Program-made: the position numbers and the translations under genes
Notes under the pieces: model-generated
Database searches by the model: none
What the model was told of the DNA's origin: nothing
Seen by the model: the letters and a program-made list of their open reading frames with translations, nothing else
In this document: one piece after another, positions 20,771 through 30,745 of the stretch
Layout: each line of letters opens with the position of its first letter
How positions within the stretch are numbered: the stretch's first letter is position 1
Assembly: GCA_001600455.1 (NCBI GenBank)
Contig: BCKC01000007.1
Coordinates: forward strand, 3,226,019 to 3,290,018
Direction of reading: 5' to 3'
Source: Endocalyx cinctus
Lineage: Eukaryota > Ascomycota > Sordariomycetes > Amphisphaeriales > Apiosporaceae
DNA: 64,000 bases

Positions 20771-22337
20771 CTTTCTATTTGATGAAAAGAATGAAAACGA
20801 TGATGGGTTAAGCTATAGTCAATCTGCGTAACCGTTTTGTTTGTCAGTACGGACAACTATTTAACGGATGGAATGAATACGGATGAGATCGAGATATAGC
20901 AACCAAAAACGACGGGAAGATATGTTTGAGAATGCTAGCTGTGTATCCGCCAGATTAGAGAAGAGGAAGGGGGCTTAGAATACCGAGTTAGTACATTCCT
21001 ATGCACAAAATGAATAACTATGCCAAGCTGGCTCCTCGGATGTATGCAGCTGTCTGAAGTTGCATCCAACACATCGTTAGCCCGAAGATGCACCGGTCAA
21101 TGTAATCACCGAGCCTCACGAGGGGGTATGCGAAGAGTACATAAGGATCATCTGTGAAAAATAGTAAATTATATATATTATACTAGTATCGGGCTATATT
21201 CGAGCCCGATTATAACCTGTAACTGTCCTAAATTAGAAATATACTTCGTCTAACACCTAGATACAGGCAGAGCAAGTCAACTCCTCACTGGTCTTCATCA
21301 CGGCCAACACAATATTTGGTAACATAAGTACATCGCATAAAGGGGAGCTGTCATCCCGTATTTGCTGGCTGAAGATAAAGTATTCATTCGTCACAATTTT
21401 GGTCCCTGTTTATTATTGGTGTGGTTATACCTTGTTATCCTAAATCTAGACAAGATTGTTAGAACTTAGGATATTAACATGTACTTAACTAACGGTCATC
21501 CTCCGCACAATTGTATACGAATACCTTGGATACTGCAAATATTAAATTGTTACGCTGGAACCTAGGGTTCTAGGCAATACTTGTGTCCGAAGAATAGAGA
21601 CGCCTAGACATGTTTACGGTTTTTGTTCAGTTCATTGAGTGGAATCAGAACCCTCTCGATGAGTTGCATATGTATCTGGTTGTATTACCTTGGTCTAATA
21701 TGAGATATTTGGGGCACGAACCACTTATCCATACCATTTTGACTTTCTACTCTCATTTTATTTTATGCTGAACAGTGCCACCGATGATAAAAATGCATTA
21801 ATAGCCTAGTGAATGATAAAGAGTGTATTGACTCAGATGAAGGTTGGTGGCACTTGCCACACAATGGTATTTGTATTTTTTTAGAATACCTTTAGTTACT
21901 TAGTACTTTCCTTTCTTCTTCAACTTTAGGATCTTCGATAAATATACCGATTACTTCGAGCATTCGCCTTGATATATCGTATGTGCCATTACAATATAAC
22001 TAAAAGGTGATAAAAGTAGGAGTTTCCTGAAGAGAAATATACCGCTGATTCACATTAAGTCACGAACAATATATATATATATGGATGGATCAGACGGATT
22101 TAAGTAAATTTATGGTCAGGAAATGCATCTCTCTAAATCTGCATTGTATATTGAAATATAATAAAATCGCCGAGCTAGTTTAGATACTCATAAAACCTGA
22201 ACCGCAATAAAAATCAAGTCATTTATTGATCTCTACGCATAAAGGTACGGATCAAATACTATTCCATCCGTCATCTCGCGCCCCATCCTAAAATTCCAGC
22301 TAGAGCGGAACCAGCCGCCCTTCTGCTTGCCACAAGC
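20771..22337. other. AT-rich region with second 102-bp repeat
   Basis: 1.6-kb spacer with the BBE-like promoter at its left end, a short perfect hairpin (ATCGGGCT/AGCCCGAT around 21187-21210) and repeat copy B (21737-21838). No supportable gene. Confidence 0.5.
21737..21838 (+). repeat. 102-bp dispersed repeat, copy B
   Basis: Same-orientation, ungapped partner of 14094-14195 (8 mismatches in 102). Differences include C/T and A/G changes of the kind repeat-induced mutation would make, but also C/G and T/G changes. Sequence outside the 102 bp is not clearly related. Confidence 0.85.
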
Positions 22338-22645
22338 CTAGTTAACCCACTTGTCGAAATAGTAAAGGTGTTCAAACCCGCACTTCTGTAGTTTGCACGA
22401 TGCGTTACAGTGATATAAACCCATTTGGTTAGCCTTAGCGAACAACTCGCCGGGAGGACCTCCGCAGTAGTCTAACAAGCTTGCTATACGTTTCGGGACC
22501 ATCGTCGTGGAGCAAGTATTTACAAACGCTCGTCTCGCGATCTCGTAGTCTGGGAGCAATAAGTTGTGCATAAGGTCACATTTATGGGATATGTGATGGC
22601 TTATGAACGTGTTGGGTTGCTCGATCGGTGGCGTCTTGACACGGC

Positions 22646-22744
<99 letters not shown>

Positions 22745-22952
22745 GTGCCGGTGCCGCAATATCGTTGACCCGAATAATGGACATACTTGGATCTGATCTT
22801 AGTTTTCGACTGATCAAGGATGCTAAAAATCTGTTCGTCTCTGAGTTATGCTGAATGATATAGACCCCATCATCAAGATCAGCACCAGCTGTGATAGCCT
22901 GACCTGATACTGCCAGAGCGACGATAGCCGCGAACATATAATAAAACTTCAT
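22338..22952 (-). CDS. secreted cysteine-rich protein with a 31-proline tract
   Basis: Unrecognised, effector-like secreted protein of 204 residues. The ATG at 22952 opens a clear signal peptide (MKFYYMFAAIVALAVSGQA). Residues 24-70 are a small N-terminal domain, 71-101 are 31 consecutive prolines encoded by a homopolymer C run (95 G on the plus strand), and the last 103 residues hold six Cys (CDLMHNLLLP, NTCSTTM, LLDYCGGPPGE, YHCNASCKLQKCG) that could form three disulfides. The reading frame is open on both sides of the tract, which argues that both halves belong to one gene only if the tract length is correct; a change not divisible by three would break it. Tract length may be a sequencing or assembly artefact. 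AT-rich surroundings. Confidence 0.5.
22649..22743. repeat. 95-nt uninterrupted poly-G tract
   Basis: Ninety-five consecutive G bases on the plus strand, inside the secreted-protein ORF. Extremely rare in real genomes; sequencers that call absence of signal as G can create such runs. The gap at 6527-6566 has the same poly-G flanks. Confidence 0.95.
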
Positions 22953-24712
22953 TTTGTACAAAGTTATAGTATTTCTTGGAATGTATAGCTGTTTTTCTTG
23001 TTCCGAGATGAGAAGATAAATGCAAAATTTACCCCAACCTGGACAGTTGTCTGTGGGGTTTATCGATATATTCTGTTGATAAATAGGGAGGACGAGTCTT
23101 GGAAAGATTTTTACTTTCTATCATCGGATAGATTTCTCGCGAAATAATCATTCGAAGTTTATGCCAACTGGTCGGGGCTTCTTAAACCTAGCTCACACGG
23201 GTTGAAAATTCACCTCGTACTAGTAAAATTCGAGAGTTTGATTAGCTAGAGTATGAAAACTTCTACATTATATTAGCAATTACATTATTTCCCTTGACCA
23301 GGCAGACAGTCTCGGTAAACCGGAGAGTCAAGTAATCAGATCTAATCATTTAATCAAGCTGAGACTCTGATCAGCGGCAGTCAATTTCTCAAAGACGATT
23401 TTGAAGTGCGGTAAATCTAAAAGTCCTGTGTATTATCAGACTAAACAGCCAACTTGGCTCCGAAATCCAGAATTAGAGGCGCTTTGTGGCTATTACAGCT
23501 AGTCAAGGACCTTTGTGAATTATAAATGACCAACATGTATATAGGCCAAAAATACAGAAGTCACAGGTGGATCAGATTAAGTGATGCTTAAGCTATACCT
23601 CGGTCATGTGAAGCCTTATAATCATGGTCAATGATTGATATGTTATGATGATCTGATGCTGTATGGCCGTTTAATCCACTTGACGGGTTGGAGGGGGTAA
23701 GCATCTAACGATATGGTAGCAAGCAGTGGTGGCGAAATGTGAGTTTCGAAGTTCTCTGAGTGATCATGTCCTATATTACGCAAAGGTTGAACGCTGCAAT
23801 AGTGTGTATGGAAGAGCGCGAAGCAAACCGTAAGACAAGTCGTGTCGTCGCTACTATTATGTCAAGAAGGCCTATGTGAAAGGAAACAAAGACCCATAGA
23901 CCGGACAATATTAGATATTTGGCTTCAAGAAACAAATTGCTTGATAGAAATACTGATGGACTATTCATAAATAATAATCACTTTCGTTATAATGCGACAC
24001 CTTCCCTTCCAAGGGCGGACGAATGTGCAATGTATACCCAACACGGAGCAAGTCACATAGGGTTTGGACATAACTATATTTCGGTGATAAGTTAGTGGAC
24101 CCTTATTGATTGATGTATTGTGGGTTTCTAAGGCATGATACTTTGGTCGTCCTCAACTTGCATGCATCACATGCACGGCTGACTACCTACTTAAGTACCT
24201 AGCCTGCTTCTCATACCGTACTGGTTCCTGGTTCCAGCTTCGAAGCTCGGCCCGATCCTTGCGGATAGGGGAACGCTGTGCCAAGAATAGAACACTAGTG
24301 ATGCAGCCAGATTTGGTCAAAGCTAATTTAATTCTCTAATTACTTAAGTATTCAATCATTGGAGATACATACCTGAGTGTCACAGTTCACATACTGTGAC
24401 ACAGTATATATACTGTAGTATAGTCTATAAAACGGTATGGCGTGGTACCCAGAGGGTACCCACACCATTCCTCATACATCCCACTCATATCATAGAGCAC
24501 CCTAACACTGAGGCTCGCTAATTATTGAAAAGTTGACTCTCGTGGGTATAGGAACATCGCAACATGCTGTGATCGAAGATCAAACCCAGTAAAAGTGATG
24601 GATAAAATTGATGAAGAGGAATCTAACCTACTGCCTGGCTACGTGTGAAACTTTGTGATCTTGTGATTCGCCGATGACAGTGGCTCCCTGATAAGATTAA
24701 TCAGTCTAGGCT

Positions 24713-24743
<31 letters not shown>

Positions 24744-25047
24744 CATTTTTTAGTAAGAGGTTAGATAGGTGCTATCAATAGTTTATTTACTAGGTGGTTA
24801 GCACTGATGTACAGTGATTGAATCCGTGGAGCCTGTCAAGCCCAAAGGTATCTATGTCAAACCCACTAACCACACCGAATATACATTTACTAGGACACGA
24901 GGTAAAAGAAGACGAAGAGGGTGGACAACATGCAGGACCCGCGATAGTGGCTCGCTTCAAACTCACTTCAATTAATTTCGAGCGAATAGATCGAGTTATG
25001 GGGGATAATCTAGTAAGTCTTCGTTATTCGGCCTAACCAGTCACTAC
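22953..25047. other. AT-rich gene-free stretch
   Basis: 2.1 kb with no convincing ORF; 23771-23968 and 24818-25036 are short frames. Holds a near-palindrome around 24440-24470 (ggtaccc-aga-gggtacc core), TACTTAAGTACCTAG-type words near 24190 and a 28-nt T run (24716-24743). Confidence 0.5.
24716..24743. repeat. 28-nt poly-T tract
   Basis: Simple homopolymer in intergenic DNA. Confidence 0.9.
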
Positions 25048-25767
25048 CTAAATGTTACCCGACATGATTTTCTTGAGTTTGCCCTTGAGGCTATTCTTTG
25101 GGCTGTCCTGGTTCTCTTTTGGCCATGGCCACCATCCTCTCAATGGCATATCATCATATATAGTGTTACAATTTTCATCTGGCCTCCATGTATGAAAATT
25201 ATATACTACCTTATCATCCGCAGTATAACAGTACACAGCTTGAACTATTCCCTCGTGAAGATCAGTTAATCTGAATGTACGCAATGTATCCCATGACCCA
25301 GCGGAAACTCGCACGTTCGCAATCCACCGCCGAGGCTCCTGTAAATCTACAAGGAAATAATTTCGCGTTAGCTTACGGATATTTCCATCTGCTAACTTTT
25401 CATTCCCTTCGATATATCCTTCCTCTTTAATATGGTTATTGATGTCCCAATAAAATCCCTCGCGCATTAATTGAGGCACGTCATCGCACTTGACGAATAT
25501 ACCAGCTATCCATGGTTGTCCATCAAGATTAGGGTAGTAAGAACCTCCTATAGGAATTTGGTTGGGAAATAACTCGAACTTAATGGTGACCGGCGTTTTC
25601 GCTTCAAAGTAGAACTTCCCACCTGTTGCTGGACCGGGATCTTGGTTTTTATTAGAATAATTCCTGTCTTGTTTGGTCTTGGTCGAGTCCGTAACCTCAT
25701 ATGCTGGTGGAAGAGAAAGCAGATGATGCTCATCATTAGGTGAGCCACTTGGAGTTTTGGGTGTCAT
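25048..25767 (-). CDS. hypothetical protein, 239 aa
   Basis: Single open frame from an ATG at 25767. No family recognised and no signal peptide or membrane helix. The first 45 residues are Ser/Pro/Asn-rich and probably disordered; from about residue 50 a tryptophan- and aromatic-rich globular part begins (KFYFEAKTPVTIKFELFP, GQPWIAGIFVKCDD, EGFYWDINNHIKEEGY, RKLTRNYFLVDLQEPRRW). The alternation of hydrophobic and polar residues suggests a beta-rich fold. The tail is Lys-rich (SLKGKLKKIMSG). Isolated in AT-rich DNA between repeats, so it may be lineage-specific. Length, codon bias and composition make it more likely real than not. Confidence 0.5.
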   Translation of the reverse strand: MTPKTPSGSPNDEHHLLSLPPAYEVTDSTKTKQDRNYSNKNQDPGPATGGKFYFEAKTPVTIKFELFPNQIPIGGSYYPNLDGQPWIAGIFVKCDDVPQLMREGFYWDINNHIKEEGYIEGNEKLADGNIRKLTRNYFLVDLQEPRRWIANVRVSAGSWDTLRTFRLTDLHEGIVQAVYCYTADDKVVYNFHTWRPDENCNTIYDDMPLRGWWPWPKENQDSPKNSLKGKLKKIMSGNI

Positions 25768-26666
25768 CTATACTGTATTAAAAGGGGTTAAAGGTTGGTC
25801 TTTTGATTAATTTTGCAGGAACTTGTGTGAGTAGCAAAAAGAACTGAAATGGAAGTAGAATGGATTGTGGTCATATTAAATAATGGAAAAGAAAAGGGGG
25901 GAAAAAAGAAGAACTCGGATATTTATAGTTATGGTAAAACAAGTGGGCAAATACACGAGGATTACACTCAATATCAGCGTGCTACTAAATAAACTAAAGA
26001 GAAGGATGCTATTTAATCAGTGAAGTATAATGTGCCTTACATTCCTTGTATACTTTTCTTGGTGATATTCTATTGGAACCACTGAACCACTAGTTCGCAC
26101 GTGTAACGGCTGGGGATTCCGGAACTGCTTCGCCCCAAATTTTTAAGGCGTTCTCTGAAATTTTAGTCACAAGGAAATAATATAGATAAATCCCAATGGG
26201 GGAATTCAAATATGGGACAACTCAACGGTTGTCTTCTGGAGGGGCCGAGAAAGTAAAGAGGTTTGCCCCATTTGTTACACCACGTCAATCTTGTCACTCA
26301 GAGTCACATGGCCTTTTGCTTAGGCTTCGCCTAGCGTGGGCGGACCTTATGTGAGTAAATTCACAATCTGATGCTACAGTATGGCCGATGTGAGAGAAAA
26401 TATATGTATGATGGGGTCTAATTCTTCAACTATTCTAATGACTATATTACGATATGTTGAATAACTTATATATACGAAGTAAAGGGGTTGTTTTCCGTAT
26501 AATTAGTATGGTGGATTATTGTGAGTGTTGAAGTTGATTGATTAATGTTATGTGTGCGAAGCACACACACTGCTAAGTATTATATACCCGAGCGGGGGAG
26601 TAGCGCAGCTGCTACCGGCTGTTGTCAGCTGACAATTACCCTCAACCCACCCACCCACCTACTCAT
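25768..26666. other. AT-rich intergenic region
   Basis: About 900 bp without a supportable gene; the left end is the promoter of the 239-aa ORF. The one long frame near the right end (26545-27009) is the antisense shadow of the Val-Thr gene. Confidence 0.5.
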
Positions 26667-27070
26667 CTATGGGTTTTTGTGCACCGAAGTGGGCACATTC
26701 CCGGCAGGAGCGGGAGCGGCGGCGGCGACGAGAGCAGTGGTGGCGACGGCGGCTGGAGCGGGGCCGACGCGGTTCAGCGTCTCTCCGGCAAGCCGAAACC
26801 TCTCCGTCCCCGCCCTTCGGGCACACTCCATAGTAAAAGCCACAAAAAACACCATCAGGACCAGGCAGGTCACCGCTAAGCCAAACGCCGAGCTATTAAG
26901 CTCGACGCCGGCGGAAGAAGGCGCTCCCGTAGCCAGTTGTGCCGCGATGGACACCATTGCCGAGACTCCGGAGGCAACGGCCGACTCGACGACACCTAGA
27001 GTGCCGTGAGGCAAGTCGGCCCGCTCAAAAAACTGCTGCCCCGCGGTTGCGATAACCGTAACGGTTACCG

Positions 27071-27465
27071 GGGCGGGAGCAGGCTCGGTCACTGTGACCG
27101 TGACCGTCACTGTGACGTTGGGGGTGGCGGCGAGGGCGAGAGCGGAGGCGAGAGCGGAGGCGGAGCTGGTAGCAGTGACCGTGACGAAACGGTTCACCCA
27201 CACCGTCCGGTTGGATGACGACACCGTCACGATGGTGGTGGTGTATTGCGCAAAAGGAGATCTCCCCGCTTGTACTGCAGGCTAAGTCCATATATGTTTA
27301 ACAGGGCGAGAGCAGGCTCGGTAACTGTGACCGTCACCGTCACCGTGACGTTGGGGGCGGCGGCGAGGGCGAGAGCGGAGGCGGAGCTGGTAGCGGTGAC
27401 CGTGACAAAACGGTTCACCCACACCGTCCGGTTGGATGACGACACCGTCACGACGGTAGTGGTGG
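27071..27465. repeat. tandem duplication of a Val/Thr-coding segment around a short insertion
   Basis: Units 27071-27241 and 27304-27465 are closely similar (for example both hold acggttcacccacaccgtcc and ggttggatgacgacaccgtc). Spacer 27247-27303 is a copy of the sequence at 28560-28624. Confidence 0.8.
27247..27303 (-). mobile_element. 57-bp fragment resembling an LTR terminus, copy 1
   Basis: On the minus strand it begins TGTTAAACATATA and contains CCTGCAGTACAAGCGGGGAG. Near-identical to 28560-28624 except for a short internal length difference (about 8 nt). A TGTT start is typical of fungal Copia-type LTRs, but no internal retrotransposon sequence is visible. Confidence 0.4.
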
Positions 27466-28019
27466 TAGCCGTGGCCGTGAGGCCAGCCAGAGACACGATA
27501 AAAAGAACAACAGACGGCGACGAGGCCGACGATGGTTCTTGAAGCAGACAACATTATTGCTGTTGCTGCTGTTGGTACCTGTGAATATAAATTAGTGAAC
27601 GGGCAAAGAAAAAAGAGAAGGAAAGGGAGACAGAGAAGATCTCTAAGAAATTGATGCGAAGTTTTTGTAATGCACACGCTACAGACAATGTGGCTCTGAA
27701 GGAAGGTTCGCTCACTTATTCTTTCGAGACAACACTCAGATAAATCAGTCCCATAACTTACAATATGTACAGAAGCAGACGAGAGAATGTGCTCGGCCAG
27801 GTGAGGTTTGGAAGTAGAAGTATGCTGAGATTAGGTAGCAATGATTAAGTAGAATGTGAGATAAATGAAGAGTCGACGTGGTAATTACGGCGCTCTAATT
27901 AAATTGAAAAACTCGCGCCTCTTGTGAGTAGAAAAAAAAATGAGTACAGAGTAGTCATATGTTCAGAGTAATTGAGCAATAATTTTGATGTTCATATATG
28001 CTTAGACTCGAAATCTTGA

Positions 28020-28335
28020 GATGGGAAAATAGAAAAGACGGGTGATTGAGAAGGGAGTGGAATATCGGGTCTAGGTGTAGAGAAGAAGAGAATGCGTTTG
28101 AAGTACGCCCTGGGTATATTGCAAGTAAACCAGATTAGATTTGCGATGTAGCCTCAATGATTACGTGCACATACATCATTGGGTAAGTACGTAAAGAGAG
28201 TAAAAATGTGCGCAGTTGAGAAGGGCATATCGTATGTATACTCAAGGAAGGAAGTAGTCAATGATAGAAGGAAAGATTTGAAGTAAACGATAATTATTAT
28301 ACCTGCCATATACTTTTACTGATTACTTGTACATA

Positions 28336-28380
<45 letters not shown>

Positions 28381-28560
28381 ACTCAATGTAATTACCTACC
28401 TAGGTACCTAGGTAGGTATGTACGTAAAGAAAATCGAAAAGATGGGCAATGAAGAAGGGTATATGTATTTTTTAAGGAAGTAACTAACCTCCAGGGCTTG
28501 AAGTACTTTGTAGTAAACAGGTGAAGAGATTTCAAGTAAACCAGGTTGTGCTTTCCTGTT
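28020..28560. repeat. degenerate tandem repeat, units about 150-200 bp
   Basis: Shared words in the same order: gaaaaga-ggg near 28035 and 28437; gaagtac and caagtaaacca near 28100 and 28510-28540; gattac-tg-acatacatcat near 28160 and 28321; gtacgtaaaga near 28188 and 28420; caaggaagga/taaggaagta near 28240 and 28474. The copies are diverged, so the boundaries are approximate. Confidence 0.5.
28336..28380. repeat. (CAT)15 microsatellite
   Basis: Forty-five bases of perfect CAT repeat in non-coding DNA. Confidence 0.95.
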
Positions 28561-28624
28561 GCGCAAAAGGAGATCTCCCCGCTTGTACTGCAGGCTAAGT
28601 CTACTTAAGTATATATGTTTAACA
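28560..28624 (-). mobile_element. LTR-like fragment, copy 2
   Basis: Same sequence as 27247-27303 with a slightly longer middle (ctacttaagtat). On the minus strand it starts TGTTAAACATATATACTTAA. May be the edge of a solo LTR extending toward lower coordinates. Confidence 0.4.
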
Positions 28625-29131
28625 CTTCCCCAGACACACTAAAAAGCATACTATATTACAGAGATATCTTTATAGATTCCCGAGGTCTCTCATTCATTCT
28701 TTTCCTTAATCAATCAATTTGCTACGAATTTGCTATTTTATTCATCATCAGGATTGACCTCGTTTCCAATACCATTAAGATCAGCAGATAACAATACTAT
28801 CTGAGCAAATAAACAACGCTTTTCTCTAAAACTCGTTATAAACCCATGATAATAATATCTTTCTAAAATTTACCCTATATATTATATATAACAAACTCCT
28901 TATTATAATCAACACTGGTTCCATCTTCGCTCTAGCCGGTGCGCATTTTTCTCGTAAACCTTTAATGTTTTATGCATATATTGGTTTGATTCTTGCTCTG
29001 TTTCCCTTCTAAACGGCGCTTCTTACCATACCTGGATTGCCGAACTATCCGAGATTGACTTTTTCGACCCTCCCGTCGGGGTTAAAGACCAATTCAAGCC
29101 TCTCTGGGCCGCCGTAGCGGTCTGTTATCGT

Positions 29132-29647
29132 TTGATGAAGTCCTTTCCCAGGCTGTTTGTAGAGAACGACAGTCATCCGAAGAAGGAGTTTCTCACCCGG
29201 TACTTCGTCGGCCATTCTGGCGAAGATTGGAACCGGGCATTCGTCTTGCGGAAAATGTTCCTTCGAAGGCGTAAGCGGGGCGAGTATTGCACGGCCAACA
29301 AGTTCGCGCCTGGCAGTAAGCAGCGTCAGATAAAACCTTGCTCCTTTTTCAGTACCGCTCTAGAAAAGGGTCGTGTCGCCAGTCAAGAAGATAGCAATAT
29401 TAGGGAAGTAAATTATCAGACACTAGTCGAGGAGGATGACTTGTTTGATGAGATGTCGATAGCGTCATTAATAGCTACGTTGGCGAAGGGTCCCTTTTCA
29501 GCTCTAGCGGAGACTGCTTCTCAGAGTAGTCCACTATCGCTGGTATTGAAAGTGGTAATTAATAGTATCGAAGAGGACACGATCCGGAATTTTGTTACGA
29601 TATATAGCGTTATAGGTTCTAGGCGTGCACACGAGAGACGGTCGTAA
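29132..29647 (+). CDS. hypothetical protein, possibly truncated
   Basis: 171 residues from ATG (MMKSFPRLF). The frame is open upstream to 28958 and reads plausible protein (WIAELSEIDFFDPPVGVKDQ, then FKPLWAAVAVCYRLMK), so the real start may lie in an unseen upstream exon and this may be a fragment. Basic stretch FLRRRKRGEY near the middle, acidic stretch VEEDDLFDEM later, hydrophobic C-terminal half. No family recognised. Isolated in the repeat-rich region. Confidence 0.35.
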   Translation: MMKSFPRLFVENDSHPKKEFLTRYFVGHSGEDWNRAFVLRKMFLRRRKRGEYCTANKFAPGSKQRQIKPCSFFSTALEKGRVASQEDSNIREVNYQTLVEEDDLFDEMSIASLIATLAKGPFSALAETASQSSPLSLVLKVVINSIEEDTIRNFVTIYSVIGSRRAHERRS

Positions 29648-30307
29648 CCGCCGACCAAGAGAGTTCAGATCAAAGCTAATATATTAATTTACTCCAAGTA
29701 ATGCCCTTGATTATGTGTGAAATATCCCAGAAGGGATAAACTAACGGGTAAAGTTGTAGATAGAATATCGAAGCAGGAAATCCTCCCCCCCTTTTGCCTC
29801 CCTATCAGTGTCTAACAAATAATAATACGTTATTTATCACAGCTTCATTAGGTAAAGATAATGGGTCTTCAGGGCTGACAATAAGTAGTTTGAATTCCTG
29901 CCCAAATATAAAAAACATTTCATTACGTTTCTTATTATCACGGTCCCTTCGAACTACGCTCAAAAAGTTATTATATGTATATGATCAAGACAAAGCACAG
30001 CCTTTAAAGCTAAGTGCTCTGGATATAACCACTACCCATTGACAAGTACTCTTCAGAAACATGTTAGACAAAGACAACAATCAATTGTCTTGAATAAATA
30101 GAGATTCTAGATTTCAAGATTTCTTTCATGCTTTAAAACAAAGTCATTGTCTCTCTTCATTTTGAGATATGGCTTAAATATCGAGAGATATCACTAATTA
30201 ATTATCGATCCAAAACCTCAATAGCCCGACAACTATTATTAATCCCGTTTCAACACAACTCCTACTATACAATTCGCTCTCTACTCTATTTAACTACCCA
30301 TTTAACC
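29648..30307. other. AT-rich spacer
   Basis: About 660 bp, strongly AT-rich, no supportable gene; the short ORF at 29794-30042 lacks coding character. Confidence 0.5.
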
Positions 30308-30745
30308 ATGTGTCGCCGCATCTATCTCCTTAAATTATGTCTTGGGTGCGGGCCTACTACTGACTGGGCCTTATCCCAAAGCTATGATTGTGGCTGTGGT
30401 CGACCGCCGAAAGACATATACCGCAAGCCGCAGCCGTATTTCACGTTTCGATGTGATAATTGCACAGAGGATAAGCGATGGTTTGAGAACAGCCTACGTG
30501 GAGTTGAGTGGAGGCGTAAGGAGATGAGAAAGTTTCTTTCGTCGAGACCAGAAAGCCAATCTCTGGATAATAAAGGAAAAGCTTCAAGTAAGTCAATTCA
30601 ACCCATCAAAAATACTCCCGAAGGTATACGCGAAGGCGAAAAGGAAAACAGTAATATTGAGGAAGGGGCTTTAAATAAGGCGGGAAAAAATGAAAGGAGA
30701 CGGTTTGATATTAGAAAATGGGTTCGAAGAAGATCACCGATGTGA
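30308..30745 (+). CDS. small cysteine-containing basic protein, unknown
   Basis: 145 residues, ATG in a good context (aaccATGTG). The N-terminal half has seven Cys including LCLGCGP, YDCGCGRPP and FRCDNCTED, which could form a zinc knuckle. The second half is low-complexity, Lys/Arg/Glu-rich and probably disordered, ending in RKWVRRRSPM, a possible nuclear localisation signal. No signal peptide. No family recognised; fungal genomes carry many such lineage-specific proteins. No intron needed. Confidence 0.45.
   Translation: MCRRIYLLKLCLGCGPTTDWALSQSYDCGCGRPPKDIYRKPQPYFTFRCDNCTEDKRWFENSLRGVEWRRKEMRKFLSSRPESQSLDNKGKASSKSIQPIKNTPEGIREGEKENSNIEEGALNKAGKNERRRFDIRKWVRRRSPM

Larger units (their letters stand above)
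26667..27554 (-). pseudogene. broken gene for a Val/Thr-repeat, membrane-anchored secreted protein
   Basis: A signal-peptide start lies at 27554 (MLSASRTIVGLVAVCCS). One base in the five-A run at 27500-27504 (plus strand) throws it out of frame with the downstream Thr/Val-rich body (TATTTTVVTVSSSNRTVW). That body occurs twice: copy 1 at 27304-27465 and copy 2 at 27071-27241, separated by a 57-bp repeat sequence (27247-27303) that brings a stop for copy 1. Copy 2 continues openly to a stop at 26667 through VTVTVTVTEPAPAPVTVTV, a globular part and a hydrophobic helix (AVTCLVLMVFFVAFTM). Copy 2 also has an extra 12 bp (four residues). The frameshift could be a sequencing error; the duplication with insertion is not. 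Function unknown; the layout resembles a cell-wall or surface glycoprotein. Confidence 0.5.
27555..29131. other. AT-rich region with degenerate tandem repeats
   Basis: Upstream of the broken Val/Thr gene. Contains a loosely repeated unit of about 150-200 bp (28020-28560), a (CAT)15 microsatellite and the second LTR-like fragment. A frame in register with the 29132 ORF is open from 28958 but has no ATG. Confidence 0.5.

Noticed and set aside
26545..27009. Plus-strand ORF (154 aa) over the Val/Thr gene
   Set aside because: Antisense shadow; the minus strand has the signal peptide, repeats and membrane helix.
28336..28380. CRISPR-like regularity
   Set aside because: Pure trinucleotide repeat without spacers; CRISPR arrays are not expected in fungi.
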